Shown here in pieces: positions 16,635 through 25,929 of a DNA stretch of 64,000 nt (position 1 is its first letter; the number at the start of each line of letters is the position of its first letter). Origin of the DNA: Bacillota bacterium. Lineage in GTDB: Bacteria > Bacillota > Clostridia > Lachnospirales > Lachnospiraceae. A program made the position numbers and the translations under genes. Under the pieces are notes generated by a model. That model saw only the letters and a program-made list of their open reading frames with translations. It ran no database searches and was not told the origin of the DNA. The DNA is taken from positions 19,397-83,396 of the forward strand of contig JAEXGM010000052.1 in assembly GCA_023450835.1 (NCBI GenBank). The letters are read 5' to 3'.

Positions 16635-17687
16635 ATGGGAACATTATTAAAGGTTGAAAATCTGCGGGTATCTTATCATACCTATGCCGGAGAAGTACAG
16701 TCTGTCAGAGATATCTCCTTTGACCTTGAGGAGGGAGAAACCCTGGCGATAGTGGGGGAATCCGGTTGCGGTAAGTCCGTAACGGCCCGCACGATACTCA
16801 GGCTTAACAGTGCCGGAAATATGGAAATCAAGCCCGGCAGTAAAATTATATATCAGGGAAGGAATGTACTTAAATTTAATAAGAAAGAATTAAGTGTGTA
16901 CAGGGGCGGTGAAAGTGCAATTATCTTTCAGGATGCACTGACTTCCCTGAATCCTACCATGACGGTGGGCAGGCAGATTGCTGAGAATCTGGTCATGCAC
17001 CGAAGGTTAAGTAAAAAAGATGCCATCAAGGAAGCAGAAAATATGCTTCGTTTAGTTGGCATTCCAAATCCTGAGAAGAGAATAGGGCAATACCCCCATG
17101 AATTCTCCGGCGGTATGCGCCAGCGTGTTATGATTGCCATTGCATTTGCATGCAATCCGAAAATGCTTATTGCAGATGAACCGACTACGGCCTTGGATGT
17201 CACCATACAGGCTCAGATTATGGATTTGATAAAGCAGCTGCAGAAGGAAAACAATACTTCCGTTATCTTAATTACCCACGATCTTGGAGTAGTAGCCAAT
17301 ACCGCAAGAAGGGTCATGGTAATGTACTCCGGCAAAATAGTGGAGTATGGGTACAGCAGAGATATTTTCTACCGGGCGAAGCATCCTTATACATTGGCTC
17401 TCTTAAAAGCTGTGCCCAGGCTGGATCTGGGAAATAAACAGGAGCTGGATTCCATTCCGGGTGTACCGCCGGATTTGATAGCACCTCCTAAGGGGTGCCC
17501 CTTTGCCTCCAGGTGCAGGTACTGTATGGAAATCTGCTGTGAAGAAGAGCCGGAAATGACAGAATTCTCGGAAGGGCATGCTGCCGGCTGCTGGCTGCAT
17601 CACCCCCTGGCGCCAATAGAAGACAATCCATTTGCAGAAGATACTTCTTTGTATCATACGGGAGGAAGTAAAAATGAGCGGGAATAA
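16635..17687 (+). CDS. oppD: Oligopeptide ABC transporter ATPase OppD
   Basis: 350 aa. Walker A GESGCGKSVT, Q-loop IIFQDALTSLNP, signature FSGGMRQR, Walker B MLIADEPTTALD, H-loop LITHDLG. The C-terminal oligopeptide-transport extension contains a Cys-rich region (GCPFASRCRYCMEICC, then a later GCWLHH). Such clusters are reported to ligate a [4Fe-4S] cluster in some DppD/OppD proteins; whether this one does is inference. It overlaps oppF by 14 nt. Confidence 0.96.
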   Translation: MGTLLKVENLRVSYHTYAGEVQSVRDISFDLEEGETLAIVGESGCGKSVTARTILRLNSAGNMEIKPGSKIIYQGRNVLKFNKKELSVYRGGESAIIFQDALTSLNPTMTVGRQIAENLVMHRRLSKKDAIKEAENMLRLVGIPNPEKRIGQYPHEFSGGMRQRVMIAIAFACNPKMLIADEPTTALDVTIQAQIMDLIKQLQKENNTSVILITHDLGVVANTARRVMVMYSGKIVEYGYSRDIFYRAKHPYTLALLKAVPRLDLGNKQELDSIPGVPPDLIAPPKGCPFASRCRYCMEICCEEEPEMTEFSEGHAAGCWLHHPLAPIEDNPFAEDTSLYHTGGSKNERE

Positions 17688-18648
17688 TGTAATATTGGAT
17701 GTAAATAATCTGGATAAATATTTTCAGTTAGACAAGGATACCGTATTGAAAGCGGTAGACCATGTATCCTTTACCATATATGAAGGAGAGACCCTTGGCC
17801 TTGTAGGAGAATCCGGCTGCGGAAAGACGACCTGCGGACGAACCTGTATCGGACTGTATCAAAAAACAGCCGGAACGGTTTCCTATAAAGGGCAGGATAT
17901 CCATGAGATTAAGGGAAAAGGCAGTTTAGCTCTAAAGAAAAACGTACAGATGATTTTTCAGGATCCCTATGCTTCTCTGGACCCCAGAATGACTGTTGCG
18001 GATATTGTGGCGGAAGGCATTGATGTTCATAAGCTTGCGGCAAATAAAAGAGACAGGGATGAAAAAATATATTATTATCTGAATCTGGTGGGCTTAAACA
18101 AAGAACATGCAGGGCGTTTTGTCCATGAATTCTCCGGAGGACAAAGGCAGCGTATTGGTATAGCAAGAGCTCTTGCCGTAGAGCCGGAATTTTTGGTATT
18201 GGATGAACCTATCTCCGCTCTGGACGTATCCATACAGGCGCAGATTGTTAATTTACTTATAAGACTTCAAAGGGAAATGAAACTGACTTATCTTTTTGTA
18301 GCCCATGACCTTTCTATGGTAAAGCATATTTCAGACAGGGTGGCAGTGATGTACCTGGGCAGAATTGTTGAAATTACTACTTCCGAAAAGTTGTACAGCA
18401 ATCCTCTGCATCCCTACACCCAGGCGCTGCTCTCTGCCATTCCCATACCGGACCCCGATATAGAGAGTGAACGGTCTATCATCAAATTAGAGGGGGATGT
18501 CCCAAGTCCCATCAATCCGCCGGAAGGCTGCCGCTTTAAGAGCAGATGCAAATATGCCTCTGCTGTCTGCGGAGAGTGTACCCCGGAACTTATAAATGCG
18601 GGAGACGACCATTATGTTGCATGTCATTTATATCATGAGGGTAAATAA
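17674..18648 (+). CDS. oppF: Oligopeptide ABC transporter ATPase OppF
   Basis: 324 aa. Walker A GESGCGKTTC, signature FSGGQRQR, Walker B FLVLDEPISALDVS, H-loop FVAHDLSM, then the OppF C-terminal extension with GCRFKSRC and a downstream CxxC-like pair. It partners OppD asymmetrically. The start at 17674 has GGGAGG just upstream, inside the oppD end; the ORF could run further upstream to 17632, but that ATG has no RBS. The overlap with oppD suggests coupling. Confidence 0.96.
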   Translation: MSGNNVILDVNNLDKYFQLDKDTVLKAVDHVSFTIYEGETLGLVGESGCGKTTCGRTCIGLYQKTAGTVSYKGQDIHEIKGKGSLALKKNVQMIFQDPYASLDPRMTVADIVAEGIDVHKLAANKRDRDEKIYYYLNLVGLNKEHAGRFVHEFSGGQRQRIGIARALAVEPEFLVLDEPISALDVSIQAQIVNLLIRLQREMKLTYLFVAHDLSMVKHISDRVAVMYLGRIVEITTSEKLYSNPLHPYTQALLSAIPIPDPDIESERSIIKLEGDVPSPINPPEGCRFKSRCKYASAVCGECTPELINAGDDHYVACHLYHEGK

Positions 18649-18687
18649 ACAGGTCTGTCTGGCCAGCGTGAAGGAGGAAAACATCCT

Positions 18688-19026
18688 ATGAGAGGGAAAG
18701 AGTACCTTAAGGATACAATGAAATCTCTTGTTATCGGGTTTATTGCAGGCGGAATTATCATTGCTGTGAGTGCCATGATAGCCCTTCTTGTAAACCGTGG
18801 GGAGATAAGAACAAGTCTCTGGGCAGTCAGAAGTACACTTTGTATAGCCGGAGCTCTTGGGCTGCTCCTTTTTTCCGCCATGCTGTTAACCAAAAAGACA
18901 GCTGTTCACCTGGAAGGAGAACAGGAATGGCGGCGGCATTTTAAGCAATTTAACTTAGGCGGTGTAGTATTTACTGTCAGTTCTGTTTTATTGCTTCTTG
19001 CAGGCGGAATCGACAGTATGCTGTAA
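18688..19026 (+). CDS. Small three-helix membrane protein at the end of the opp operon
   Basis: 112 aa with three predicted membrane helices (about 12-36, 46-66 and 88-108) and a short charged loop (HLEGEQEWRRHFKQF) between the second and third. I do not recognise the family. An RBS GAAGGAGG is well placed, and it lies 39 nt after oppF and before a terminator, so it is transcribed with opp. An accessory role in the importer is possible but not shown. Confidence 0.6.
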   Translation: MRGKEYLKDTMKSLVIGFIAGGIIIAVSAMIALLVNRGEIRTSLWAVRSTLCIAGALGLLLFSAMLLTKKTAVHLEGEQEWRRHFKQFNLGGVVFTVSSVLLLLAGGIDSML

Positions 19027-19064
19027 AAATTTCATACAGAGTAATTATTTACTTCTTCAATCAG

Positions 19065-19099
19065 CCTCTCCGCCAGAAAACGGGGAGGTTTATTTTTTG
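19065..19099 (+). terminator. Terminator of the opp operon
   Basis: CCTCTCCG (19065-19072) pairs with CGGGGAGG (19081-19088) with one wobble, followed by a T-rich tract. Confidence 0.8.
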
Positions 19100-19131
19100 T
19101 TTTTTATTTGTAACTCCTTTTTGGCAGATAT

Positions 19132-19161
19132 GAGTAAACCCATGTTTCTTTGGATATAATA
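19132..19161 (+). promoter_or_regulatory. Candidate forespore sigma-G/F promoter of the ger operon
   Basis: GAGTA (19132-19136), 18-nt spacer, TATAATA (19155-19161). Compared with the Bacillus sigma-G consensus (GHATR-N18-CATNHTA) it has one mismatch in each box. The same bases also fit a sigma-F -10 (GGnnAnAnT). A forespore promoter is what a germinant receptor operon would need. The TATAAT core could equally serve sigma-A, but no TTGACA-like -35 is correctly spaced. Confidence 0.4.
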
Positions 19162-19198
19162 CCAGATATATGAAAATCAACGGATTTAGGAGGCTTCC

Positions 19199-20758
19199 AT
19201 GACCCTTTTACATGATGATAAAAACCATATAACAGCGCTTTTTTCAAAGGTTCTGGATGAAAATATCGATACCTTGTCAGCACTGTTTGAGAACTGTGCT
19301 GATATTGTAAAGAGAAAATTAAGTGTGGGCGGTGTCAATCAGGTCGATATCTTTATTATATATATCGACAATATGATTGACAAAGAACTCCTCGAAATGA
19401 ATACTCTGCTGCAGCTGTTCCGAGATTTAAAGGACATGCCCGTAACAGGACAGTTTGACTATATTAAAAACCAGGGGATTCAGACGGTGGACTTAGTAGA
19501 GGTTACCACCATTCCGGAGCTTGTAGGACAGATACTTTCCGGAGACACGGTTATTCTGGTTGACGGCTATGATAAGGCGCTCAGAGTATCCATGCGTAAA
19601 GCACCTAACAGAGGGGTGCCCACCAGTGAAAATGAGGTTACCGTCAGAGGTTCTAAAGAAAGTTTCAGCGAAGCATTTTTTATAAACAGGGTACTTCTAA
19701 GAAGAAGAATCAAAGACACCAATTTAAAGATGAAACAATACAAAATCGGAACCAGAACACTTACCGATGTGGCTGTCTGCTATCTGGACGGGGTGGCGAA
19801 ACCGGAAGTGGTAGCCGAGATTGAAAGGCGGTTAAGCGAATATGAGATAGATGGAATTTTAGACAGCGGTATGCTGGAGCAGCTTACGGAACGCAACACT
19901 TATTCACCTTTTCCGGAATTCCAATCCACGGAAAGGCCGGACAAAGCAGCCGCGGCTTTATTAGACGGAAGAGTTGTGGTTCTGGTAGATAATTCACCGG
20001 TTGCAACGATACTTCCTACTACTCTTAATTCCTTTTTTCAGGCATCGGACGATGCCTATACCAGATGGGAAGTAGCCACTTTTCTTCGGCTTTTGCGCTA
20101 TATAGGTGCGTTCATCACGATAGCACTGCCCGGGCTTTATGTGGCGGTATTGAATTTCAATGCGGAACTTTTATCACCTGCTATGGCACTTTCCTTTTCA
20201 GCGGCAAGAGGAGGGGTCCCCTTTTCGGTACTCGTTGAAGTAATTATTATGGAAATCAGTTTTCAGATGCTACTGGAAGCGGGAGTCCGAATGCCGGGAC
20301 CTATGGGCGGAACCCTGGGAATTGTAGGAGGTCTTATAATTGGAGATGCCGCAGTGACTGCCAATATTGTAAGCCCTATTGTGGTGATTGTAATTGCATT
20401 AACGGCTATTTCGGCATTTACGGTACCCAATGAACCATTTGCTTCCGCTTTTCGCATTATACGTTATTTTATCCTGGCTTTATCTGCTTTTCTCGGATTG
20501 TTCGGATTTATCATAGGAATTACCTGTATGCTGATTCATTTGGGCGGATTAAAAAGCTTTGGAATGCCCTATATGGTTCCTTTTGCAGCCTCCGGTATTA
20601 ATCACGGCACCGATACCAAGGATGGGTTAGTAAGATTTCCTTTTAGAAAACTAAGAAGAAGACCTTTATATGCAGAAAAGGATGAAAGGACCAAGCTGGT
20701 TAAGAAAGAGGGAGGAAAATCAGATGAAAATGAGGATGAGAAGGGAGATGAATCATAA
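19199..20758 (+). CDS. gerKA: Spore germinant receptor subunit A (GerAA/GerKA family)
   Basis: 519 aa. The large cytoplasmic N-terminal domain (about 1-290) contains blocks typical of the family: DTVILVDGYDKAL, SENEVTVRGSKESFSEAF, RRRIKDTNLKMKQYKIG, TDVAVCYLDGVA and LLDGRVVVLVDNSP. It is followed by about five membrane helices (290-460) with GLYVAVLNFNAELLSP and RMPGPMGGTLGIVGGLIIGDAAV. The C-terminal tail is Lys/Glu-rich. GerA receptors sit in the spore inner membrane and trigger germination on nutrient binding. RBS AGGAGG. The stop overlaps the next start by one base. Confidence 0.95.
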   Translation: MTLLHDDKNHITALFSKVLDENIDTLSALFENCADIVKRKLSVGGVNQVDIFIIYIDNMIDKELLEMNTLLQLFRDLKDMPVTGQFDYIKNQGIQTVDLVEVTTIPELVGQILSGDTVILVDGYDKALRVSMRKAPNRGVPTSENEVTVRGSKESFSEAFFINRVLLRRRIKDTNLKMKQYKIGTRTLTDVAVCYLDGVAKPEVVAEIERRLSEYEIDGILDSGMLEQLTERNTYSPFPEFQSTERPDKAAAALLDGRVVVLVDNSPVATILPTTLNSFFQASDDAYTRWEVATFLRLLRYIGAFITIALPGLYVAVLNFNAELLSPAMALSFSAARGGVPFSVLVEVIIMEISFQMLLEAGVRMPGPMGGTLGIVGGLIIGDAAVTANIVSPIVVIVIALTAISAFTVPNEPFASAFRIIRYFILALSAFLGLFGFIIGITCMLIHLGGLKSFGMPYMVPFAASGINHGTDTKDGLVRFPFRKLRRRPLYAEKDERTKLVKKEGGKSDENEDEKGDES

Positions 20759-22983
20759 TGTTTTCAGATAATGACAGAATATCCTTAAGACAATTCACCA
20801 GGCTTTTGGTATTCGACCTGTTCAGTGTTTCAGGCCTGATTATTCCGAATATTGCAGCCGCTTCTTCCGGCAGGGACGGCTTGCTTGCCATCTGTTTGGG
20901 AACGCTTTATGCCTTTATTTACGGATATCTCATACTGTCTTTATGCAAGCATACAGGCGGGCGGTATCTGAATTTTTGCGATGAGAATTTTGGACGGTTC
21001 GTAACTTTCTTTGTAGCGGTTCCCTATATTATAAAGCTGTTTTTTTGTCTCGTATTTTCTGCTAAACTCTTTGGACAGGTCATTAACCAGACCTTGCTTG
21101 CAGATACGGATAATCGGATAATTATACTGTTTTTACTAATGGTTTCGGCTTATTCTGCTTCCAAGGGAATGGAGGTAAGGGCAAGAATAACAGAAATCAT
21201 CTATTTTATTGTAATTATTCCCATAGTCCTGTTCCTGCTATTGGGCATCCGCAAAGTGGACCCCGGCAACATTACCCCTTTATTTACTGAGAACCTGAAA
21301 GATATAGGAGCCGGAAGTTATCTGGTATTACTGACCTTTAGCGCTCTGGAAATGATGCTCTTTGCAGCGCCCATGATTCATTACCGAAAGTCTGATTTAA
21401 GTAAGGGAAAGCGCCTGTATAACTATGCGGTCAGAGCAATTATTATAACCGGTGTTCTGGATATCTTAATGTATATTGTTACGATGGGGCTGTTAGGCAG
21501 AAAGGAAACAGCGGATAAACTCTGGTCCGCCGTTAATATCTTCCAGATGGTCAAAATTCCGGGAGGCTTGGTACAAAGACAGGATGCCTTTATTCTTTCT
21601 ATATGGCTGCTTAGTATCTTCACACTGACAGCTGCTCTATTTTATTATCTGACCTATATTTCAGGTCATGTATTAAAATTATCAAGCAGGAATTATCTTC
21701 TGGTACCCTTCATCCTGCTTGTCTTTGGAGTGGCGGTAATACCAATTGATACGGAGCAGTTCTACTATTTTTTCAAAAAATATATGATGTATATCGGTAT
21801 GCCTCAGTCCCTTATTCTTCCGTTCCTGGTGGCATTTACCGGTAAACTTAAGAAATTAATCAATAAAAAGGCAGTTATCAATACAATGTTTGCGGTTGTA
21901 ATAGCTGCGGGAGCCTTGACTCTGACAGGCTGCAGTGACATGACAGAAATAGAAGACCGGAATTTCATTCAGGCGGTAGGGATTGATGCAGAAGGAAAGG
22001 ATATGATTAAGGTTTACTATATTCTGCCCGATTTGCAGGCCTTGACCAAACAGGGGGCGGAAGACCCGAAGAAATTAACACTGTCCTTTGCAGATAAGGA
22101 CTTCTCGGAAATCGAAGAAGATTATGGGCTAGAGAATAATAAAAGACTCGATTTCAGCCAGTTAAAAGCCATTATACTGGGGGACGGCATTGCCAAAGAT
22201 AAAGATAAGATGGATGCCTTTATGACTTATGTGGAGAATAAATATGAACTGGGAAGAAATACGCCCATATTTCTGGCAGAAAATACGGCAAAGGAAGTTA
22301 TGGATCTGAACAGCAATATTGAGGGGGGAATCGGAGATTATCTGGCCCAGTTAAGTCATATCAACCTTAAGAATAACGGAATAGAAGAAATTGATGTGGG
22401 AGACTTGATTCTTGCCAGAAACGAAGGAAATATGAATGTAGTTATACCTATGTTACGTGCTGAGGAAACAAAGATGAGGGTGTCAGGCATTGGCATCTAT
22501 TCCGCAGGAACGGTACGTCTTCATACCACAGAGAAAGAGAGCGATTTCATCTATTTTGCCTCCGGCTTTGGCAAGAATAAAATCCTTTATCTGCCGGAAA
22601 CAGCAGAAAATGACCTGCCCAAGTATGTAATCAAGATTAACCGCATCACCAGGACCATGGCGTTCAGTAAGAAAGACGGAAAACCATATCTCAATATGAT
22701 TGTCGAAGTTAATGCATCTATTCAAAAAGGGCTGGAAAAAAAGGAAGATGAGGCTAAAAATACGGATATCGAGAAGATTGAAGAGGAATGCAATGCTTAC
22801 GTAAAAGAAAACATTGCAAAGAGTATAAAAGAAATTTGCATTAATGAAAAGCTGGATTATATGAACCTGTATCGTATGACCGGCTACCGGAATAAAAGCT
22901 TATGGCTGGAATATAAGGATGACACAGAGAAATTTTTAGAGGATATAACAATTAATCTAAAGGTTGATTTCCATATACAATAG
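20758..22983 (+). CDS. GerAB-GerAC fusion: germinant receptor permease-like subunit joined to the lipoprotein subunit
   Basis: 741 aa in one open frame. Residues 1 to about 365 are a GerAB/GerKB protein of the APC-like spore permease superfamily, with about 10 helices (for example LRQFTRLLVFDLFSVSGLIIP and IYFIVIIPIVLFLLLGIRKV). Residues from about 372 are a GerAC/GerKC lipoprotein: basic KLKKLINKK, hydrophobic core, lipobox LTGC with Cys392, then MTEIEDRNFIQAVGID, the family's N-terminal hallmark, and the domain up to VDFHIQ. No stop or frameshift lies between them. GerAB ends inside the cell, so the GerAC signal helix would act as an eleventh helix and place the C domain outside. The only internal ATG near the signal (21886) has no good RBS and would lose the basic region. 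GerA subunits A, B and C are normally separate genes. Confidence 0.85.
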   Translation: MFSDNDRISLRQFTRLLVFDLFSVSGLIIPNIAAASSGRDGLLAICLGTLYAFIYGYLILSLCKHTGGRYLNFCDENFGRFVTFFVAVPYIIKLFFCLVFSAKLFGQVINQTLLADTDNRIIILFLLMVSAYSASKGMEVRARITEIIYFIVIIPIVLFLLLGIRKVDPGNITPLFTENLKDIGAGSYLVLLTFSALEMMLFAAPMIHYRKSDLSKGKRLYNYAVRAIIITGVLDILMYIVTMGLLGRKETADKLWSAVNIFQMVKIPGGLVQRQDAFILSIWLLSIFTLTAALFYYLTYISGHVLKLSSRNYLLVPFILLVFGVAVIPIDTEQFYYFFKKYMMYIGMPQSLILPFLVAFTGKLKKLINKKAVINTMFAVVIAAGALTLTGCSDMTEIEDRNFIQAVGIDAEGKDMIKVYYILPDLQALTKQGAEDPKKLTLSFADKDFSEIEEDYGLENNKRLDFSQLKAIILGDGIAKDKDKMDAFMTYVENKYELGRNTPIFLAENTAKEVMDLNSNIEGGIGDYLAQLSHINLKNNGIEEIDVGDLILARNEGNMNVVIPMLRAEETKMRVSGIGIYSAGTVRLHTTEKESDFIYFASGFGKNKILYLPETAENDLPKYVIKINRITRTMAFSKKDGKPYLNMIVEVNASIQKGLEKKEDEAKNTDIEKIEEECNAYVKENIAKSIKEICINEKLDYMNLYRMTGYRNKSLWLEYKDDTEKFLEDITINLKVDFHIQ

Positions 22984-23070
22984 AGATTGCAGTGCAGATT
23001 TTATGCTTGTAAATGACCGGGTATTTGTGATAATATAGAAACTATACGATAAATAAAGCATTAATGAAAG

Positions 23071-23102
23071 CAGCATGAAACTTACCGGTTTATGCTGTTT
23101 TT
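23071..23102 (+). terminator. Terminator after the ger operon
   Basis: CAGCATGAAAC pairs with GTTTATGCTG (one bulge), followed by TTTTTA. A TTGTAA/TAATAT pair upstream (23007-23036) could be a promoter for degV reading through this hairpin; that is weak. Confidence 0.65.
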
Positions 23103-23171
23103 ACTAATGCATCTATTTATTTTAATCAAAGATGTATAGTGATAGAAACGGAAAGTGAAAGGATAGGCATT

Positions 23172-24020
23172 ATGATTAAGATTATAGCTGACAGTACCTG
23201 TGATCTATCAAAAGAGCTTCTGGAAAAGTACGATATAACAATATTGCCTTTATGCGTTATTATGGGCGAGAATACATATCTGGACGGAGTAAACATAAAA
23301 AAAGACGAGATATTTACCTGGGCGGAAAGGGAGAACAGCCTGCCAAAGACAGCGGCACCTACCCTTGAAGGGGCGGTGGAGATATTGTCACCCTTTGTAA
23401 AGGAGAATATGGATATCCTGTTCTTTGGCATATCAGAGGATATGTCCTCCTCCTGCAATGTGGTGCGGCTGGCAGGAGAATATCTGAATTATAAGAACTT
23501 ACATATCATAAATTCAAAGAATCTTTCCACCGGAATCGGATTGCAGGTACTAAAAGCCGCAGAAATGGTACTTGAAGGTTATAGCATTCAGGAGATTAAA
23601 ACTTATATCACAGATACTATGAGAGAGAAGGTAAGAGCCAGCTTTGTAGTGGATACTCTTACTTATCTGCATATGGGCGGAAGATGCTCCTCGGTAGCGG
23701 CCCTTTTTGGAAATGTATTGCAGTTAAAACCTATGATTGCTGTAAAGAATGGAAAAATGGGTGTTGACAAAAAGTACAGGGGCACGAATCATAAAGCCTT
23801 ATTAAGCTATTTTAAGGATCTTGTTCCGGAGCTTTTAAAGGCAGATTCAGAGCGGGTGTTCATAACACATTCCGGTTGTGATGATGAAATCGTGGAAATC
23901 CTGTATCAGGAAATAGAAAAGCTTAAAGTATTTAAAAACATCCATGTAACCCAGGCCGGAGCAGTTATTTCCAGTCATTGCGGCCCTAAGACCCTGGGGG
24001 TATTGTTTGTAGAAAAATAA
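23172..24020 (+). CDS. DegV family fatty-acid-binding protein
   Basis: 282 aa. It begins IKIIADSTCDLSKELLEKYDI, the DegV N-terminal signature, followed by LPLCVIMGENTYLDG, a SEDMSSSCN loop and the DTLTYLHMGGRCSS block. It ends with HCGPKTLGVLF. Proteins of this family (FakB) bind a fatty acyl chain and present it to the FakA kinase; no fakA is in the window. The start is the ATG at 23172, with GAAAGGAT just upstream. The ORF could extend 11 codons further upstream but has no RBS there. It probably shares a transcript with the GH20 gene 21 nt downstream. Confidence 0.9.
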   Translation: MIKIIADSTCDLSKELLEKYDITILPLCVIMGENTYLDGVNIKKDEIFTWAERENSLPKTAAPTLEGAVEILSPFVKENMDILFFGISEDMSSSCNVVRLAGEYLNYKNLHIINSKNLSTGIGLQVLKAAEMVLEGYSIQEIKTYITDTMREKVRASFVVDTLTYLHMGGRCSSVAALFGNVLQLKPMIAVKNGKMGVDKKYRGTNHKALLSYFKDLVPELLKADSERVFITHSGCDDEIVEILYQEIEKLKVFKNIHVTQAGAVISSHCGPKTLGVLFVEK

Positions 24021-24041
24021 AGTGAGTAAACAGGAGGAGTT

Positions 24042-25898
24042 ATGACTATTATACCAAAGCCGCAGCAGATGGTGATTGATTCTGAGAAGAAATTTGCTGT
24101 TAAGTACGATAGTGCCATTATATTAAATCAAGGTCTAAACAATAAAGCCTTTCATCATGGGGGAGTGTTAAAGGCAAAGATAGAAGAGCTGCTGGGATTT
24201 TCCCTGTCCATAATAAAAGGATATCAAAAGCAGGAAAATTCTATATTTCTTGAACTTTCCGATAAACTGGGAGAAGAAGAATACAAGCTGGAAATTACAC
24301 CGGAAGGAATTGAACTGGCAGGTGGGTCGGACAAAGGACTCCTCTATGGTATCCAGACTTTAAGTCAGCTTCTGTTTACCCAGGGTTCCGTTCTTCCTTG
24401 CCTAAAGATTCAGGATTACCCCGATGTTAAGGTAAGAGGGTATTATTTTGATGTTACAAGAGGCAGAATACCAACACTTTCATCATTGAAGAAATTGGCA
24501 GATAAGATGAGTTATTATAAGCTGAACCAGCTTCAGCTCTATATTGAACATAGTTACCTCTTTACCGGTTTAAGTGAGGTATGGAGAGATGATACCCCTT
24601 TAACAGCAGAAGAGATTATGGAATTTGATGAATATTGCAGTAATCTTGGTATTGAGCTGATACCTTCTCTGGCAAGTTTCGGACATCTCCATAAGCTTTT
24701 AACAACTGCTTCCTATGCAGAGCTTTGTGAGCTTGAAGATTCCTATGGTAAAAGATTCTCTTTCCGGGACAGGATGAGGCATCATACCCTGGATGTTACC
24801 AATGATAAGAGCATTGTCCTGATGAAAGGACTGCTGGAAGAATATATGGTCTTATTTAAGACGGATAAATTCAATATCTGTGCCGATGAGACCTTTGATT
24901 TGGGACACGGGAAAAGTAAGGAACAGGCAGATGTCCTTGGTAAAGACAGGATATATGTTGATTTCTTAAATAAACTTTGCAGGATTATAACAGATAACGG
25001 CAGAATTCCGATGTTTTGGGGAGATATTATTCTGGAGAAGCCGGAGAGCATTAAGGAACTTCCGAAAGAGGCAATATGCCTGAACTGGGATTATAATACC
25101 AGGGTAAATGAGGAAAATATTAAGAAGCTGAAGGAAAGCGGAGCAAAACAGTATTTATGCCCGGGAGTTCAGGGCTGGTTACGGTTTATGAACCGCTTGG
25201 ATTGGGCTTATGAAAATATCAGCCAAATGTGCAGCTATATCCATAAATATGAGGCGAAAGGACTTCTTATAACGGATTGGGGGGATTACGGTCATGTAAA
25301 TCATCCGGAATTCTCGGCACCTGCCATGATTTATGGAGCCGCTTTCTCTTGGAATAAAAACCCGGAAGATTTTACGGTAATAAACAAGCAGATATCACTT
25401 CTGGAATTCGGTGATGCTTCCGGCAGAATCACGGACATTGTCGCCGAAATGGAGAAACAGGATATATTCACCTGGGGATATGCCGTTGAATGGAAAGAAG
25501 ATATGGAAAGAGAAGGCTGTAATAAGGAAAAATGCTTAGGCATTTTTGAACTTGCAGCAGCAGATATTCCCAAAGCCGGAAAGCGTCTTAGTGAATTGAC
25601 ACAGGAATTGTATTCTGTCATGAAGTCTATGGACAGGGCAAAACGAAAGGCCGTAAAGCCTTACCTGAATGCGGCAAAGGGCATAGGCCTGTTCGGGGAT
25701 TTGTTAGCGGTGATAGAAAGAGATTACTATAAAAAAGATATCACTTCCGCTTCCCAGCCTGTAAAACTGGCAGAGCAGCTGGAACACTGGTTTTATGAAT
25801 ATAAAGCTATCTGGCGTGAATATGGCAAGGAAGCGGAACTCTACCGGGTATCGGAAGTTATCTTCTGGTATTGTGATTTATTAAGACAGCTTGCATAG
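24042..25898 (+). CDS. GH20 beta-N-acetylhexosaminidase, cytoplasmic
   Basis: 618 aa with no signal peptide, so an intracellular enzyme acting on imported GlcNAc/GalNAc-containing saccharides or muropeptide fragments. An N-terminal alpha/beta GH20b domain (about 1-125) ends with LLYGIQTLSQLL. The TIM barrel starts at VRGYYFDVTRGRIPTLSSLK. The substrate-assisted catalytic Asp-Glu pair is D282-E283 in NICADETFDLGHGKS. A helical C-terminal extension (about 440-618) follows. GH20 enzymes use the substrate N-acetyl group as nucleophile. RBS AGGAGGAG. Convergent with the sortase gene on the other strand; stops are 31 nt apart. Confidence 0.88.
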   Translation: MTIIPKPQQMVIDSEKKFAVKYDSAIILNQGLNNKAFHHGGVLKAKIEELLGFSLSIIKGYQKQENSIFLELSDKLGEEEYKLEITPEGIELAGGSDKGLLYGIQTLSQLLFTQGSVLPCLKIQDYPDVKVRGYYFDVTRGRIPTLSSLKKLADKMSYYKLNQLQLYIEHSYLFTGLSEVWRDDTPLTAEEIMEFDEYCSNLGIELIPSLASFGHLHKLLTTASYAELCELEDSYGKRFSFRDRMRHHTLDVTNDKSIVLMKGLLEEYMVLFKTDKFNICADETFDLGHGKSKEQADVLGKDRIYVDFLNKLCRIITDNGRIPMFWGDIILEKPESIKELPKEAICLNWDYNTRVNEENIKKLKESGAKQYLCPGVQGWLRFMNRLDWAYENISQMCSYIHKYEAKGLLITDWGDYGHVNHPEFSAPAMIYGAAFSWNKNPEDFTVINKQISLLEFGDASGRITDIVAEMEKQDIFTWGYAVEWKEDMEREGCNKEKCLGIFELAAADIPKAGKRLSELTQELYSVMKSMDRAKRKAVKPYLNAAKGIGLFGDLLAVIERDYYKKDITSASQPVKLAEQLEHWFYEYKAIWREYGKEAELYRVSEVIFWYCDLLRQLA

Positions 25899-25929
25899 AG
25901 ATTATAAAAGCCAATAATTCATCTGCTTC

